DNA of 58,545 nucleotides. It comes from CAZZNY01 sp964655935. Its GTDB lineage: Bacteria; Patescibacteriota; Gracilibacteria; BD1-5; UBA2023. The notes under the pieces are model-generated. The model ran no database searches. It was not told the origin of the DNA and worked only from the letters and a program-made list of their open reading frames with translations. The position numbers were made by a program, and so were the translations under genes. Where the stretch lies: contig CAZZNY010000005.1 in NCBI GenBank assembly GCA_964655935.1, positions 1 through 58,545 on the forward strand, in the 5' to 3' direction. This document shows positions 1 through 10,235 of the stretch, one piece after another. Position 1 is the first letter of the stretch. Every line of letters starts with the position of its first letter.

Positions 1-19
1 TGGAGGACTATTTTTATAT

Positions 20-53
20 GGATCCCGGATATCCTAGCGGATTCCGGGATGAC
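20..53. repeat. Palindromic intergenic repeat
   Basis: An interrupted palindrome running from GGATCCCGGA to TCCGGGATGAC lies just downstream of ftsQ. Its GGGATGAC end matches the GTCATCCC-type ends of several other intergenic repeats in this window. It could form a hairpin that ends the ftsQ transcript, although there is no clear U-run. Confidence 0.45.
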
Positions 54-66
54 GTGTAACTTCTAA

Positions 67-1077
67 CTATTTTTCATAGTACTTCCCATAAATTCTCACA
101 AGATTATTCATACAGACATTTTTTTCTCGACAGACGAAAATACGTCCGAGGTTTCTGATATCCACATACTGCACATCTCAGAGACTCAAAACATCTTTAT
201 TTTGGTCGACATAAAAACGAAGGGCTGCGAGCTGACGGACGATATCTTGATTATCGGTAAGCTCCAAGATAATTCTGGTCCCACTTTCCAGTGCGACATG
301 AAGTTCTCTTTCGGTTTTAAAATAGATAAGTCGAGAAATATTTATCCCGGTAAAACGATCTAAAAAAGTATCTCGCGCAAACAAAATCCGCTGCATATAA
401 ATCTCCCCTATTCCCTCTTTATAATCAAAAAAACCAGATTCCAAAAGCTGCGGATCTATAATATCAATCTGATACGCTTTTTTAAGCGGATTCTTCTGAT
501 AGATGAGAACTCCATTTGTTGTCAGAACATAATTCTTATCAATACCGGTAAAAGTAGTGTTGAATTGGGGCTGGTACGACTGGAGAATAATCTTAAGTCC
601 ATTCGGATACAGTCGAGAAATATCGGCAGATTTTATATTTTTCTGCATGCTTGCGAGTAAATTCGCAATCTCAAACTCATCAATAAAAAATATGGATTGA
701 CCATGAATTGGCTCGATAGACTTATAAGCAATATTAATATCCGTAATATCATCCGTTCGCTCTATAATCACCTTAGATGGTGCGATGCGAAAATATGGAG
801 AAAGTGTCAAAAGATAGATACACGCAAGAAAAAGAAAAATTCAAACCACCAAAAAGGGATATTTATAATTCTCCAGAGAAGAAACAAAGATATTCGCAAA
901 CTGATTCAATTTTTTCTTGTTCGTATATATCTGAAAAATGGAAGGTTTTTTCTCGGTGGTAGCACGAAAAAGGTACTGCTTTGATTTTTGAGCCTGTACC
1001 TTTTTTCGAAAAGATCGTTGTTTGAAATATCGAATCTTTTCCTCAAAATATTTTTTAATTTTACGCAGAGAGATCAT
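67..1077 (-). CDS. ftsQ: Cell division protein FtsQ/DivIB
   Basis: A 336-residue bitopic division protein that links early and late divisome parts on the outer face of the membrane. Residues 1-78 are basic and cytoplasmic, and a single membrane segment (GIFLFLACIYLLTL) follows at about 79-92. A POTRA-like stretch and an FtsQ domain come next, with the pattern I.RLYPNGLKIIL, and the end has the family-typical VDIRNLGRIFVC. Two in-frame UGA codons must be read as Gly, one in the membrane segment and one near the C terminus. ATG 1077 is preferred over an in-frame TTG four codons earlier because AAGGA stands just before it. The start overlaps the end of rbfA by 17 bases, so the pair is probably co-transcribed. 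The family match is good for a fast-evolving protein. Confidence 0.85.
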
Positions 1078-1414
1078 ATTTTCCTTCAAGTTCTCTTAGG
1101 ATATCATAAACTCTATTGGTTTCTACTTGATTTTTTGGCAACTTAAAACGAATAGCTGGAATTTTACGAGTATTAACTGTTCTTCCGATAAGTGCTCGCA
1201 GTTCAGTCGCAAGCGGTGCAAAAAACTTCGTGAGTCAAGCGGCATTCTGTGTCGAATATACGGAAATATCAGCGTAGGAATATTCGGATGATATTTTGAT
1301 ATCCAGAATCGACACTATTCAAAACTCCTCGCCATGCTCTTTGGCGTGTTCAAGAAGAATCGGAGTCGCAAGATCACGAATGATATGGGCAAGTTTTTCA
1401 GTTTTTGCAGACAT
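1061..1414 (-). CDS. rbfA: Ribosome-binding factor A
   Basis: A 117-residue protein of the RbfA family, which binds the 30S subunit during 16S rRNA maturation. The KH-like core is visible: a beta strand VSILDIKISSEYSYADISVY, then a helix with LATELRALIGRTVNTRKIPA and the strand IRFKLP. Two UGA codons are read as Gly (EEFG.IV and NAAG.LT). It starts at ATG 1414 and ends in UAA inside the start of ftsQ, which suggests translational coupling. No strong Shine-Dalgarno site is seen. Confidence 0.8.
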
Positions 1415-1843
1415 GGGGAAAGTTACAAGGTTACAAAGTTACATGGTTACAAAGTGGATCATCCAAAACAGAGTACATCATCCTCGGGCTTGACCCGGGG
1501 ATCCATCACGACCGATTCTCATGATTCACAAATCAAATATTTCCAAAAAACGGGAGATAATGAGAGAGCTTGAGAGAGGAAACTGTTTGAGCAGCAAGTA
1601 AGTCGTGCAAATGATGAGCGAGAGCTACGTCTGCGAGTTTTTCCTCTTTCAAAACTTTTGGTACTTTTGGTTACAAAAGTATATAAAAAATCCTCTTTTG
1701 TCATTCCTATGCAGATAGGAATCCAGGATAAAAATCCTCCTTGTTTCCAAAAAAATCTCCTGCTTTACTAAACGATTACAATCGTGCTCGCAGTATAGGT
1801 AAAAAGGAGAAAAAGGCAAAGGAGAATTTGATAAAAATATTTC
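1415..1843. other. Intergenic region with short repeats, no gene
   Basis: No convincing gene in either code. It holds short direct repeats (GTTACAA and GTTACATGGTTACAAAG near 1421-1455), a GGGCTTGACCCGGGGATCCATC palindrome-like element near 1477-1507, and a GTCATTCCTATGCAGATAGG type element at about 1700-1726. Purine-rich AAAAAGGAGAAAAAGG follows near 1801. These look like dispersed intergenic repeat remnants. Confidence 0.5.
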
Positions 1844-2040
1844 TAAAAAATAAAGGCCCGCGCGAACGTGGGACCTAGATGGTTTGTTGGCGTATGCCAG
1901 GTGTTATGTTCACTATTAACCGAAGTTAATTTAGTACAATCAAGCACTACAAACAAAAACTACAATCAGGCACTACCAAACAAGGTAAATCTGGAAAGGG
2001 AGAGTCAATCCCAGTTAGAGAAAACCTCCTTCCTGACTCG
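1844..2040 (-). ncRNA. Candidate structured non-coding RNA, about 197 nt
   Basis: The stretch has its own promoter-like element and ends in a GC-rich hairpin with a UUCG loop (1855-1875) followed by a T-rich run, as in an intrinsic terminator. Inside, in the minus orientation, are an AUUAAC-UUCG-GUUAAU hairpin with the ultrastable cUUCGg loop (1915-1930), a GGC-AUAC-GCC hairpin (1889-1898), and a possible 5' stem pairing GAGTCA with TGACTC. Two 16-nt direct repeats differing at one base lie at 1935-1950 and 1961-1976. No open reading frame with a ribosome site fits. I checked by eye for tmRNA, SRP and RNase P hallmarks and saw none, so the RNA family is unknown. Confidence 0.5.
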
Positions 2041-2046
2041 ATTGAT

Positions 2047-2074
2047 ATATTATATATAATTAGTAATTTGTCAA
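2047..2074 (-). promoter_or_regulatory. Promoter for the candidate ncRNA
   Basis: A perfect TTGACA at 2074-2069 is followed after 16 bases by TAATAT (2052-2047), with an overlapping TATAAT at 14-base spacing. Transcription would start near 2040. It lies just after the polA stop, so it is not a polA promoter. Confidence 0.5.
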
Positions 2075-2105
2075 ATCTATTTTTAAAAAAATTAAATTCG
2101 GCTAT

Positions 2106-3509
2106 CTATTTCTTGGCTACTTTCCAATTCTCTCCCACTCAGATATCCACCGTGAGTCGTACCGGAAAATCCACGACCGTCTCAAGAATTTCTTTCACGA
2201 GCGGTCGAACAATATCAAGCTCTGATTTTGGAACTTCAAATACGAGTTCATCGTGAACCTGCATAAGGATTTTTGCCTGTAATTTTTTCTCTATAAATTC
2301 CTTACTTAAGCGAATCATCGCAAGTTTTATAATATCTGCTGCGGTTCACTGAATCGGCATATTAATTGCTTCTCGTTCTGCTGCTGCTCGCATCATTTTG
2401 TTTGAGTCATTCAGTCATTCGATGTAACGTCGACGTCAGTAGAAAGTTTCGACGTATCCCGTTTTTCTCGCATTTTCGAGAAGCGTATCATAATACATTC
2501 TGACGCGTGGATATTTTGCGAAAAATTTTTCGATGTAAATATTTCATTCCACTGGCGAAACATTAATCATTTTTGAAAGTCCAAAACCAGTAATTCCATA
2601 GATCACTCAGAAATTTACCGCTTTTGCCTGGCGTCGCATCGATCCAGTAATCTCGACTTCATCTCCGAACATAAATCTCGCCGTTCGCGTATGAATATCT
2701 TCACCAATTTGAAAAGCTTCCATCAGATGTTCATCGTGGGAAAGCGAGGCTAAAATACGCAGTTCCACCTGAGAATAATCTGCCACGAGAAAAACCGAGT
2801 CAATCGAAAACGGAATAAAACAAGATTTAATTTCGTCTGCATATCCTTCACCGGAAGGAATATTCTGGAGATTCGGACTATCGCTCGAGAGTCGTCCAGT
2901 CGAAGTTCCAGTCTGACGATAACTCGTGTGAATTCGTTTGGTTTTCGGATGTACTAATTTGAGAAGTCATTCGATATAGGTTCATCGAAGTTTCTGGAGA
3001 CTACGATATTCGAGAATATCTTTAGCGACTGGATATTTTTCTGCGATAATCTCGAGAACTTCATTGTCGACACTGAGACCAGTTTTATTCTTTTTTACGA
3101 CGGGAATCTGAAGTTTCTCAAACAAAATTTCTTGCAATTGCTTAGAAGAATTTATATTGAACTTTTCTCAGATCGTATCATAAATAGACTGTTCAAGTCG
3201 CGCGATATCGATATTCATTCGCTCACCGATAGAAAAAAGTTTTATCGTATCTACACATACTCCTGTCAATTCCATTCGAGCTAAAATCGGCAAAAGATTA
3301 TGTTCCAGTTCTAATATCTGAGCTGATTCTTGTTCATTTTCGAATACTTCCTTTGATTCTAAAAGTGAAAAATAAGCTCGTTCAATAGCTGCTTTTTGCT
3401 CATCGGAAGAAGTGGTATAATCATGCCAAAATTCCATATATGTCGAAAAATTCTCCTGACGAAATCGTGGAGTGAGAATATTTTTCTTAAGAGCGATATC
3501 TTGAAACAT
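2106..3509 (-). CDS. polA: DNA polymerase I, polymerase domain only
   Basis: A 467-residue family A DNA polymerase that would fill gaps in repair and lagging-strand maturation. Finger and palm motifs are clear: TSTGRLSSDSPNLQNIP, a motif A region VADYSQVELRILA, the O-helix region RRQAKAVNFGVIYG and motif C as QVHDELVFEV. Several of the conserved Gly are UGA. A typical PolI has about 900 residues. Here both the 5' nuclease and the 3'-5' exonuclease domain are missing, and the protein begins in the helical segment that precedes the thumb. No Shine-Dalgarno site stands before ATG 3509, so a slightly different start is possible, but no earlier ATG extends the frame. Confidence 0.85.
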
Positions 3510-3555
3510 GGAGGAAAAAATTAGAGACTGAGAAATTGAGAAACTGAGAAAATAA

Positions 3556-3590
3556 AGAATATTCCCGTTTCCACGGGAATATTCTAAAAA
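3556..3590 (-). terminator. Intrinsic terminator after the lipoprotein gene
   Basis: A stem of about 12 bp (AGAATATTCCCG with its complement, 3556-3585) follows the lipoprotein stop on the minus strand, with a moderately T-rich tail. Confidence 0.7.
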
Positions 3591-3596
3591 TTCGGA

Positions 3597-3821
3597 TTAT
3601 TTTTTCGCACCGGAATTAGTAAGATCACTGAAAATATCATCAATCTCCTTCATGGCTTCTGCGACTTCTTTGTCGTCATATCCACTTCCAGTAGCTCCGG
3701 TAGAAACCACGGTACCACTATCGACAGTAACTACAGATCCTGTCTGAGAGACATCTACGGGAGTTTGAGAGCAAGCTGCAAGAGTAAAGAGGATCACTAC
3801 AAGTGGGAAAAATTTTTTCAT
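3597..3821 (-). CDS. Small predicted lipoprotein
   Basis: A 74-residue protein with a lysine start, a hydrophobic core and the lipobox LAAC, cleaved before Cys17, so it should be lipid-anchored outside the membrane. The mature part is rich in Ser, Thr, Gly and Val and ends in an acidic helix (KEVAEAMKEIDDIFSDL). No known domain is recognised. It is followed by a good terminator. It is read with the standard stop UAA and has no in-frame UGA, which is unremarkable at this length. Confidence 0.75.
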   Translation of the reverse strand: MKKFFPLVVILFTLAACSQTPVDVSQTGSVVTVDSGTVVSTGATGSGYDDKEVAEAMKEIDDIFSDLTNSGAKK

Positions 3822-3883
3822 AATAATCTATTAGGAATACTTAATAAGTATACAAATATACCTAAAAAATCAATATGAAAGAA

Positions 3884-6145
3884 TTATTGAATAATATTAC
3901 ATGTATATTTTTCAGCGCCTCAAGAAGATCGATCTAAACAAGTTTCATTGCTCGTTTTACAATGATCTGAAAGAAATTTTGCATTATCAACAATCCTAGT
4001 GGAGCGATTATAATAAGAAGTTGATCCCCACCAGAAATTTGTTGTATCCCTATCACAGTCATCAGTACCGCTATTTACTACTGTTGCTTTTGATATACAT
4101 TTTTTAAATCAAACCCATGGATAAGCAGGTCCATTAAGTACACCTCCAGTAAGATCTTTCCAGGCCCCATCTACACATTTCGCCTGATGTTTCGTACATC
4201 ATTCACCACCAGTAACTGTAATTCCATCGATTCAAAAGTATGAATACATTTCTCCATTTTTGATTGTTTTTTCTACCCCTCCTAGACCGTTCTCTGCCTT
4301 TGGTAGATTACAAGAAAGATCTTCATTCGTTTGACAATCACCATAGAGCCAATTTTTACTTTTATCATAATAAGTAAGGGTTTCTTGTTTCACTCCATCA
4401 ACCGTTGTTTCCACACAGGAGATGGTGGACTGAGAACAAGAAGGATTTATTCATTCATGCATTGGTATCCAGTCTCATTTTTCTAACGTCACTGTCTTAT
4501 TTGAGAAAGCTGCTATACAACCTAAGGTTCCTCGGTATGCAAGCCATTTAAAATTTGAAGCCCATCAATTATTACTATATGGTTGACAAGAGGTTGTATC
4601 ATTTTCACTTGTCTTTGATTGAATCTGAATCCATGCCTCATTTGACCAATCGGAATATTTACTCTGATCAGCAAGAGTAACTGTATAGGTATCGTTACCC
4701 ACTGTAGTCGCGACAATATCTTCACCAAAAGCAACCGTTCCATACTTTCCAGCATCATATGCCGCGCTTTTTACTCGCACACATCGAACACCATAAATTG
4801 GCTTCTGAGTAACTTTCACTGTTACTGTTATAGGTTTTGATATGAGACTCATCGAATCCCCGGTATCAATTTTTGGATTGGTAGTTACTGAATATTTTGC
4901 TTCATTAGAACCAATAATAATCTGAATGGAATCGCCTTGAATCTCTTTTCCTGTTTTTGCATATTTTAATTTTGGAATAATAGTATTTTCACCATTTTGT
5001 AATCCTTTAGAAATATCAACATTAATCACTCATTTATAGTCAACAATTCCAGGAATATCTATCCCATTTACAGTAAATGTTGGTTGAAAGGTTCAATAGG
5101 CAATATTTGTCATTTTCATATATTTCAAAAGTCTCTCGTTGATATGACTTTTAATAGTAACATATCCTGTGCTTTTTTCTCATGTTTTTGGAGAATCAAT
5201 AATTATGTCTCCAGCAGCAAGTGTCAAAGCCGGAAGCTCATCAACATAAAAAATAATATCTTTTCCACATATCTTTTTACGATTCGCCGAATTGTTTTTA
5301 TCAAGTCATTTTTTGATATAACGAACACATGGAGTTGCTGTGTTTTTTCCGACTTTTACCTGTTCATTTCCTCAGATATATGTATTGAGATTCCAACCTT
5401 TTTCACCTAATACCTCAATCCCATTTGTATATGCATAGGTAAAATATTCTGAAACATCATTCTTAAGAGCTGTTGATATATCTACCTCTGGTGTAATAAA
5501 AGGATCTGTGCCAGAATGATGAGAATAATCTTCCTCGAAATGCTGTCAATCCTCAGGAGTTACCATAAACACATCCTTATCTTGATAATCGCTCGTTTCT
5601 GCCGTATTGACTTCACACTTACAAGCAGTCGCATTTAGTATTTTATTTCATGTACATATAAGGGTACAAGCAGGAGTTGATATGCCACTTCCAGAAGTTC
5701 CAGTGTTTCATGATCCTGTATTTGTATTTCATGAACCTGTGTTAGTATTCCCTATCTCATCAATCTCTTTTAAAGTATCTCATTCCTCATCTACTGGTTT
5801 ATTCTTAAGATCAATAACGAGTCTAATACCATCTTTCATATAAGCAAACATGGCCGATGATACTTTCATTCCTTCTCGAAATTTCTTTGCTTCTCTTTTT
5901 TCAAAAGTTCATTCTATTAATGAGAGCCAAGGTTTTTCTGCTGTATCTGTTGCATACTTTGCTTTGAGTTTATCACACAGAGAATCTGCTACAGAACTTT
6001 TAAGATTTTGATAGTTACTTGCCGAAGGACAAGTATATCATTGGAGTGGCTGAGAGAGAAAATTATCACTCTTACTTACGAGAAGGGTTATTCCTCAGAG
6101 TATGAGTAATGCTGAAAGCGAATATACAAAAAATCGCTTTCACAT
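3884..6145 (-). CDS. Large exported cysteine-containing protein, unknown function
   Basis: A 753-residue protein that is only continuous when many UGA codons are read as Gly. It starts MGKRFFVYSLSALLILGG, an uncleaved or cleaved signal/anchor segment, so the bulk lies outside the cell. A low-complexity linker of TGSGNTN repeats near residues 150-170 separates an N-terminal part from a larger C-terminal part. That part carries paired cysteines (CTLIC, CKCE, and several later C.. motifs), suggesting disulfides and Ig-like beta domains. The start at ATG 6145 is chosen because AAAGGTG lies five bases upstream; an ATG six codons earlier is possible. No family is recognised. It could be a surface adhesin; that is inference from the layout only. 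Confidence 0.7.
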
Positions 6146-6463
6146 AAAAACACCTTTTTCCATACAAAAAATAATTAAAGAATATATTTTTGTTTTTGTC
6201 CCGACGTGCGGGAGGTATTTTTTGTTTAGGCGATAGTTTTGATTTTTAGAAAATATTTATTTTGTAGAGGAAGTATAACAGGATGAAATAAGAAAGTCAA
6301 AATAAACTTTAAAAAACATTATAAAATAAAAAACTTTTGACATCTTCCCTTTCCAATATAAAGTAGGCAAGATTTTTGAGTCCAAATTATTTCCAACTCA
6401 AATATAATAAAACGATCACTTCTGTTAGCCAAAAACTAGCAGCTATCAACTATCTATCGAATT
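6146..6463. other. Divergent intergenic region
   Basis: AT-rich spacer between the exported-protein gene (minus) and topA (plus). It holds the topA promoter candidate and no gene. A copy of CCCGACGTGCGGG near 6200 is a short palindrome. Confidence 0.5.
6337..6364 (+). promoter_or_regulatory. Probable topA promoter
   Basis: TTGACA at 6337-6342 is followed after 16 bases by TAAAGT (6359-6364), with TATAAA overlapping at 14-base spacing. It lies about 100 bases before the topA start in an AT-rich spacer. Confidence 0.45.
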
Positions 6464-8689
6464 ATGAAAAATCTCGTCATCGTCGAGTCTCCCGCAAAAG
6501 GAAAAACTATCGAAAAATTTCTTGGAGCAGATTACATCGTCAAAGCTTCTTTCGGTCATATTCGCGATCTTCCTGAGAAATCTCTCGGTGTCGATATCGA
6601 TAATAACTTTGCACCGACCTATGAAGTAAGCGAAGATAAAGTAAAAGTAGTGAATGAACTCAAAAAACTCGTAAAACAAGCTGAAAAAGTCTGGATCGCT
6701 ACCGATGAGGACCGCGAATGAGAAGCGATCGGATGGCATCTGTGTGCCGCCCTCGGTCTCGACGAGACAAAAGTCTCTCGAATCGTCTTCCACGAAATTA
6801 CGAAAACAGCTATCGAAAAAGCAATCGCAAATCCACGAAATATCGATCTCAGCCTCGTAAATGCTCAACAATCTCGTCGATTACTTGATCGACTCGTCTG
6901 ATTCAAAGTATCTCCAGTGCTCTGGAAAAAAATCCGAAAATGACTCTCAGCAGGACGAGTCCAATCAGTAGCTGTCAAACTTATCGTCGAACGAGAACGC
7001 GAGATAAGCGCGTTCAAACCGGAAGAATCCTGGAAACTCAAAGTGAAACTCGAAGCTAAGGACATGGAATTTTTCGCAGAACTCACGAAGCTCGATGGAA
7101 AGAATAAAAAGATTAAATCCGGAGAAGAAGCAAAAAAGATTCTCGCCACACTCTGAATAGATATTAGCCACCTTACAGCGAAAAAAGATAAAAAAGGAAA
7201 TCTTAATTTCGAGGTTAATCTCGGAACTCACTTCATCCTCGATGAAGCTGAGACAAAAGAATCCATCCGAATGCCTGGGGCACCTTTTACGACTTCTACC
7301 CTCCAGCAAGAAGCAAGCCGAAAACTCGGAATCGGAGTTGGCCAGACCATGTCTATCGCTCAGGGGCTCTACCAGAATGGACATATCACCTACATGCGAA
7401 CTGACAGCGTCAATCTCTCAGACCTTGCAATCGAAACTTCTAAAAAATACATCGAAGGAGCTTTCTGAAAAGAATATTCCCTTCCAAACGGCCGAAAATT
7501 CAAGACAAAACAAGCCAATGCACAGGAAGCACATGAAGCAATCCGACCTACTTACATCGATAAAACTCCCGATACGATCGGTCTCACTGGAAATGATCTT
7601 CGTGTCTATAAACTTATCTGGGAACGAACCGTCGCTTCACAGATGAAAGAAGCGCTCGTCGAGACAACAACTTATTCATTTTTTCCAGAAAATAATAACG
7701 AGCAACTCTGGGTAACGAAAGGTGAAGTGATTAAATTTCCTGGATTCATGAAGCTCTACACCGAAGGAACAGATGATGAAGGTGATGAAGAAAATCCGAC
7801 TCTAAATCTTCCAGATCTCAAAAAATGAGAAATTGCAGATGCAAAAAATATCGTTGGGGCTCAGAATTTCTCGAAACCACCATCACGATATACGGAAGCG
7901 ATGCTCGTAAAAAAACTCGAAAGTGAAGGAATCGGACGACCATCTACGTATGCTCCAACTATCACGACGATCATCGATCGTGGCTATGTCGAGCGAGAAG
8001 AGAAAAAACTCAAACCGACAGAAATAGCTTTCGTGGTAAATGATTTCCTCGAAAAACACTTCCAAGAAATGATGGATTACAAATTCACGGCGAAAGTCGA
8101 AAATGAATTCGATGAAGTCGCGACCGGCGCACTCGAATGGACTAAGATGCTCGAAGTCTTCTATGAATGATTCCGAACTCGACTCCTCGAAGCTGATGAA
8201 AATGCTGAGAAAGTAATCGAAAAAGTAGGGCGAAACTGTCCTGAATGTGAAGGCGGTGAACTCATCTATAAATTTTCAAAATCTGGAAAATTTATCGGAT
8301 GTAATCATTACCCAGAGTGTAAATTCATCGAACGAATCACTGATGACGCACAAGAGAAACGCCTCGAAGAACTCCGTGAAAAATTTGAAGGAAAACCCTG
8401 TGAAGCTGGTGGAACAATCGTCGTAAAAACCGGTCGATTCTGACCATTTCTCGCAAGTTCTCTCTATCCAGAAGTAAAATGGATCGGTAAGGTTCCAAAC
8501 GAAAAAATGGACGGTCTCGAACTAAAATACGGCTGAGCAAAGTGTGATAAGTGTGGTGAAGGAATCATGCACGTAAAATGATCTCGTCGTGGCCCATTCC
8601 TCGCATGTTCAAAATATCCTGACTGTAAGAACGCGAAGAATCTACCAAAAGATGCAGAAAATGAGGTGACAGAAACTCCAGAAATCTAG
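6464..8689 (+). CDS. topA: DNA topoisomerase I
   Basis: A 741-residue type IA topoisomerase that relaxes negative supercoils through a 5'-phosphotyrosine. The Toprim domain opens with VIVESPAKGKTIEKFLG and has D81, D83 and the DREGE motif, whose Gly is UGA. The catalytic tyrosine is Y310 in YMRTDS, and the GRVQSVAVKLIVERE and EGIGRPSTYAPT motifs are intact. Two C4 zinc ribbons (CPECEGGELIYK and CDKCGEGIMHVK) close the protein. I count ten UGA codons, each at a plausible Gly, which makes this gene the clearest evidence for the recoded UGA. Size and domain order are normal for the family. There is no evident Shine-Dalgarno site at ATG 6464. Confidence 0.97.
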
Positions 8690-8713
8690 TGACTGAGAAA
8701 CTGAGTAAGAATC

Positions 8714-8751
8714 AAAATAACCCCGGGGTTTTAAAACCCCGGGGTTATTTT
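8714..8751. terminator. Bidirectional palindromic terminator
   Basis: A near-perfect palindrome, AAAATAACCCCGGGG and its complement around TTTTAAAA, lies between the convergent topA and the next minus-strand gene, with A and T runs on both sides. It overlaps the stop of the minus-strand gene. The same CCCCGGGG core is reused at 27903-27935. Confidence 0.85.
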
Positions 8752-9469
8752 ATAATTTTATTCCAATCTCCAATTTCTCCGCTCCAGCAAGAAAGTTTTC
8801 CACAAAGTATTTTGTCATATTCGCAAGATTTTCTCAGACTTTTTGTTCGATTTGTTCAGCAGAAACACCTAATGGATTCTTCTTTCCAGTTACCAGTCAC
8901 TGAACGATATATGTCGTCTGATCAGAAGAAGTCTCACAGGCCGTGTGAACTACATCGATACTCTCCGCATCAAACGCATCCGGTTCATATACGATACGAA
9001 TTTTTTCAAGGAATTCTGTATCACCGATAAGATCCATAGATCCACTTACGCTTATTCCTCCAATACTCAAGCTAAATTCACCAAAATCATAATCACGTTG
9101 TATGTCGTATTGTTGCAAAAAATATGACTCAGTGAAAAAATGGTTATTAGATTTTTCTTCATCCACTTCACTCTGAGGAAGTTCTGGGTGAACTCATAGA
9201 AAAACATTCGGTAAAATAATATCTCAGACGAAACGCTCGCTATTCACTCAAAAAGCATACGAAAGATAGAAAATACGCTCTGGAGCAAAAGTCTCACGAA
9301 GATATTTAAAGCTATTTGCAATATTTCCTGTATTTTCGAGGAGAATAATTCCACCTTTTTCATAGATGGTAAAACTTTCTCCGGCATCACTCACACTATT
9401 AGCAAGCTCAAAACGCTCAACGAGAGCAATCGTAAGAATTGGATGGGAAGAAATTATTCAGATACGCAT
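8750..9469 (-). CDS. Nucleoside phosphorylase-like protein (tentative)
   Basis: A 239-residue protein continuous only with UGA as Gly. The N terminus MRIGIISSHPILTIALVERF, a beta strand ending in LLENTG, and a segment FYLSYAFGVNSERFVGDIIL resemble the layout of the PNP/UDP phosphorylase and MTA/SAH nucleosidase fold, in which the last motif is usually nlG.aG....vGDvv. The resemblance is weak: I do not see a clear catalytic DME or SD pair in the C-terminal third. It ends inside the shared terminator with topA and is convergent to it. The assignment is a guess from pattern; the gene itself is solid. Confidence 0.6.
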
Positions 9470-9604
9470 ATGAGAGAGTTTTAGAATTTAGAATTTAGAA
9501 TTTAGAGACTGAGATATTTTTTCATTTTCAACTTTATAAACTTTATAGACTTTCGACTTATTTTTCCTATTATACCCACAAATATCTTTTCACAAGTTAC
9601 ATAT

Positions 9605-9994
9605 ATGGAAAATGTCTTCACATTTTGGATTTGGGTGGTATTGGGAACGATTATTGGCATCATAATGGGAATTTTCATAGGAAAAATTCTAAGATATAAA
9701 GAAATAAAGAGTATCCGAAGTGATGCAGTCAAGCGATCACAATCCGTTATTCTTGGTTCTGTCTACGAAAAAATACTCCCTTTCCTGCCGAATTTTCCGT
9801 ATTCACCGAAAGATATGGTGTTTATCGGAAAAGGTTTTGATTATCTTATTCTCGATGGGCTTTCGACAGGAAATCTCGAACAGATTATTTTTCTCGAGAT
9901 AAAATCCGGAAAATCAGGACTTAATGGAAATGAAAAAATGATTCGTGAAACTGTTAGTAATAAAAGGGTAAAATTTGAAGAATTAAGATTTTAA
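9605..9994 (+). CDS. Membrane-anchored Holliday junction resolvase-like nuclease
   Basis: A 129-residue protein. One N-terminal membrane segment (WIWVVLGTIIGIIMGIFIG, about residues 8-26) is followed by a domain matching archaeal-type Holliday-junction resolvase-related proteins. The motifs SVYEKILPFLP, YSPKDMVFIGKGFDYLILDGL and IIFLEIKSGKSGL contain the D...E.K nuclease signature. This family (often annotated as endonuclease-related, DUF-type) is common with an N-terminal anchor, so the anchor is not odd in itself. The substrate is unproven. The gene stands alone on the plus strand before the TonB island. Confidence 0.7.
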   Translation: MENVFTFWIWVVLGTIIGIIMGIFIGKILRYKEIKSIRSDAVKRSQSVILGSVYEKILPFLPNFPYSPKDMVFIGKGFDYLILDGLSTGNLEQIIFLEIKSGKSGLNGNEKMIRETVSNKRVKFEELRF

Positions 9995-10109
9995 AAAATA
10001 TATCACAACATATTTTTTGATATTTACCACCCATTTTTTCCCTCCTACTCAATACCTCAAAAAAAATCACACACATACTGTTATTCGTCAATTGAAAATT
10101 GATTTGAAA

Positions 10110-10139
10110 TTGATTTGAAAAATAAAAAATCCCTATACT
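10110..10139 (+). promoter_or_regulatory. Promoter candidate of the TonB island
   Basis: TTGATT (10110-10115), an 18-base spacer, then TATACT (10134-10139), in an AT-rich setting, reading towards the YfiR-like and TonB-receptor genes. Confidence 0.4.
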
Positions 10140-10235
10140 ATATACAGTCCCAAACTCCGGGATGTAGTAAAAACAAAAGTTTTTATCCCGTAATCAAGAT
10201 GAGTGAAATTCATTCATCCACCATCCAGTCAACAG

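Noticed and set aside
1519..1704. 61-codon minus-strand frame rich in Ser and Arg
   Set aside because: No start signal, composition of translated intergenic repeat, and UGA is not used.
1935..1976. Two 16-nt repeats with a 10-nt spacer as a CRISPR seed
   Set aside because: Only two copies, one mismatch, short spacer, and located inside a transcribed hairpin region.
1868..2059. 63-codon plus-strand frame
   Set aside because: It lies antisense to the candidate ncRNA and has no start signals; hairpins explain the sequence better.
6700..6740. UGA as tryptophan (table 4)
   Set aside because: UGA positions are conserved Gly, and Trp is UGG in the same motif (IGWHL).
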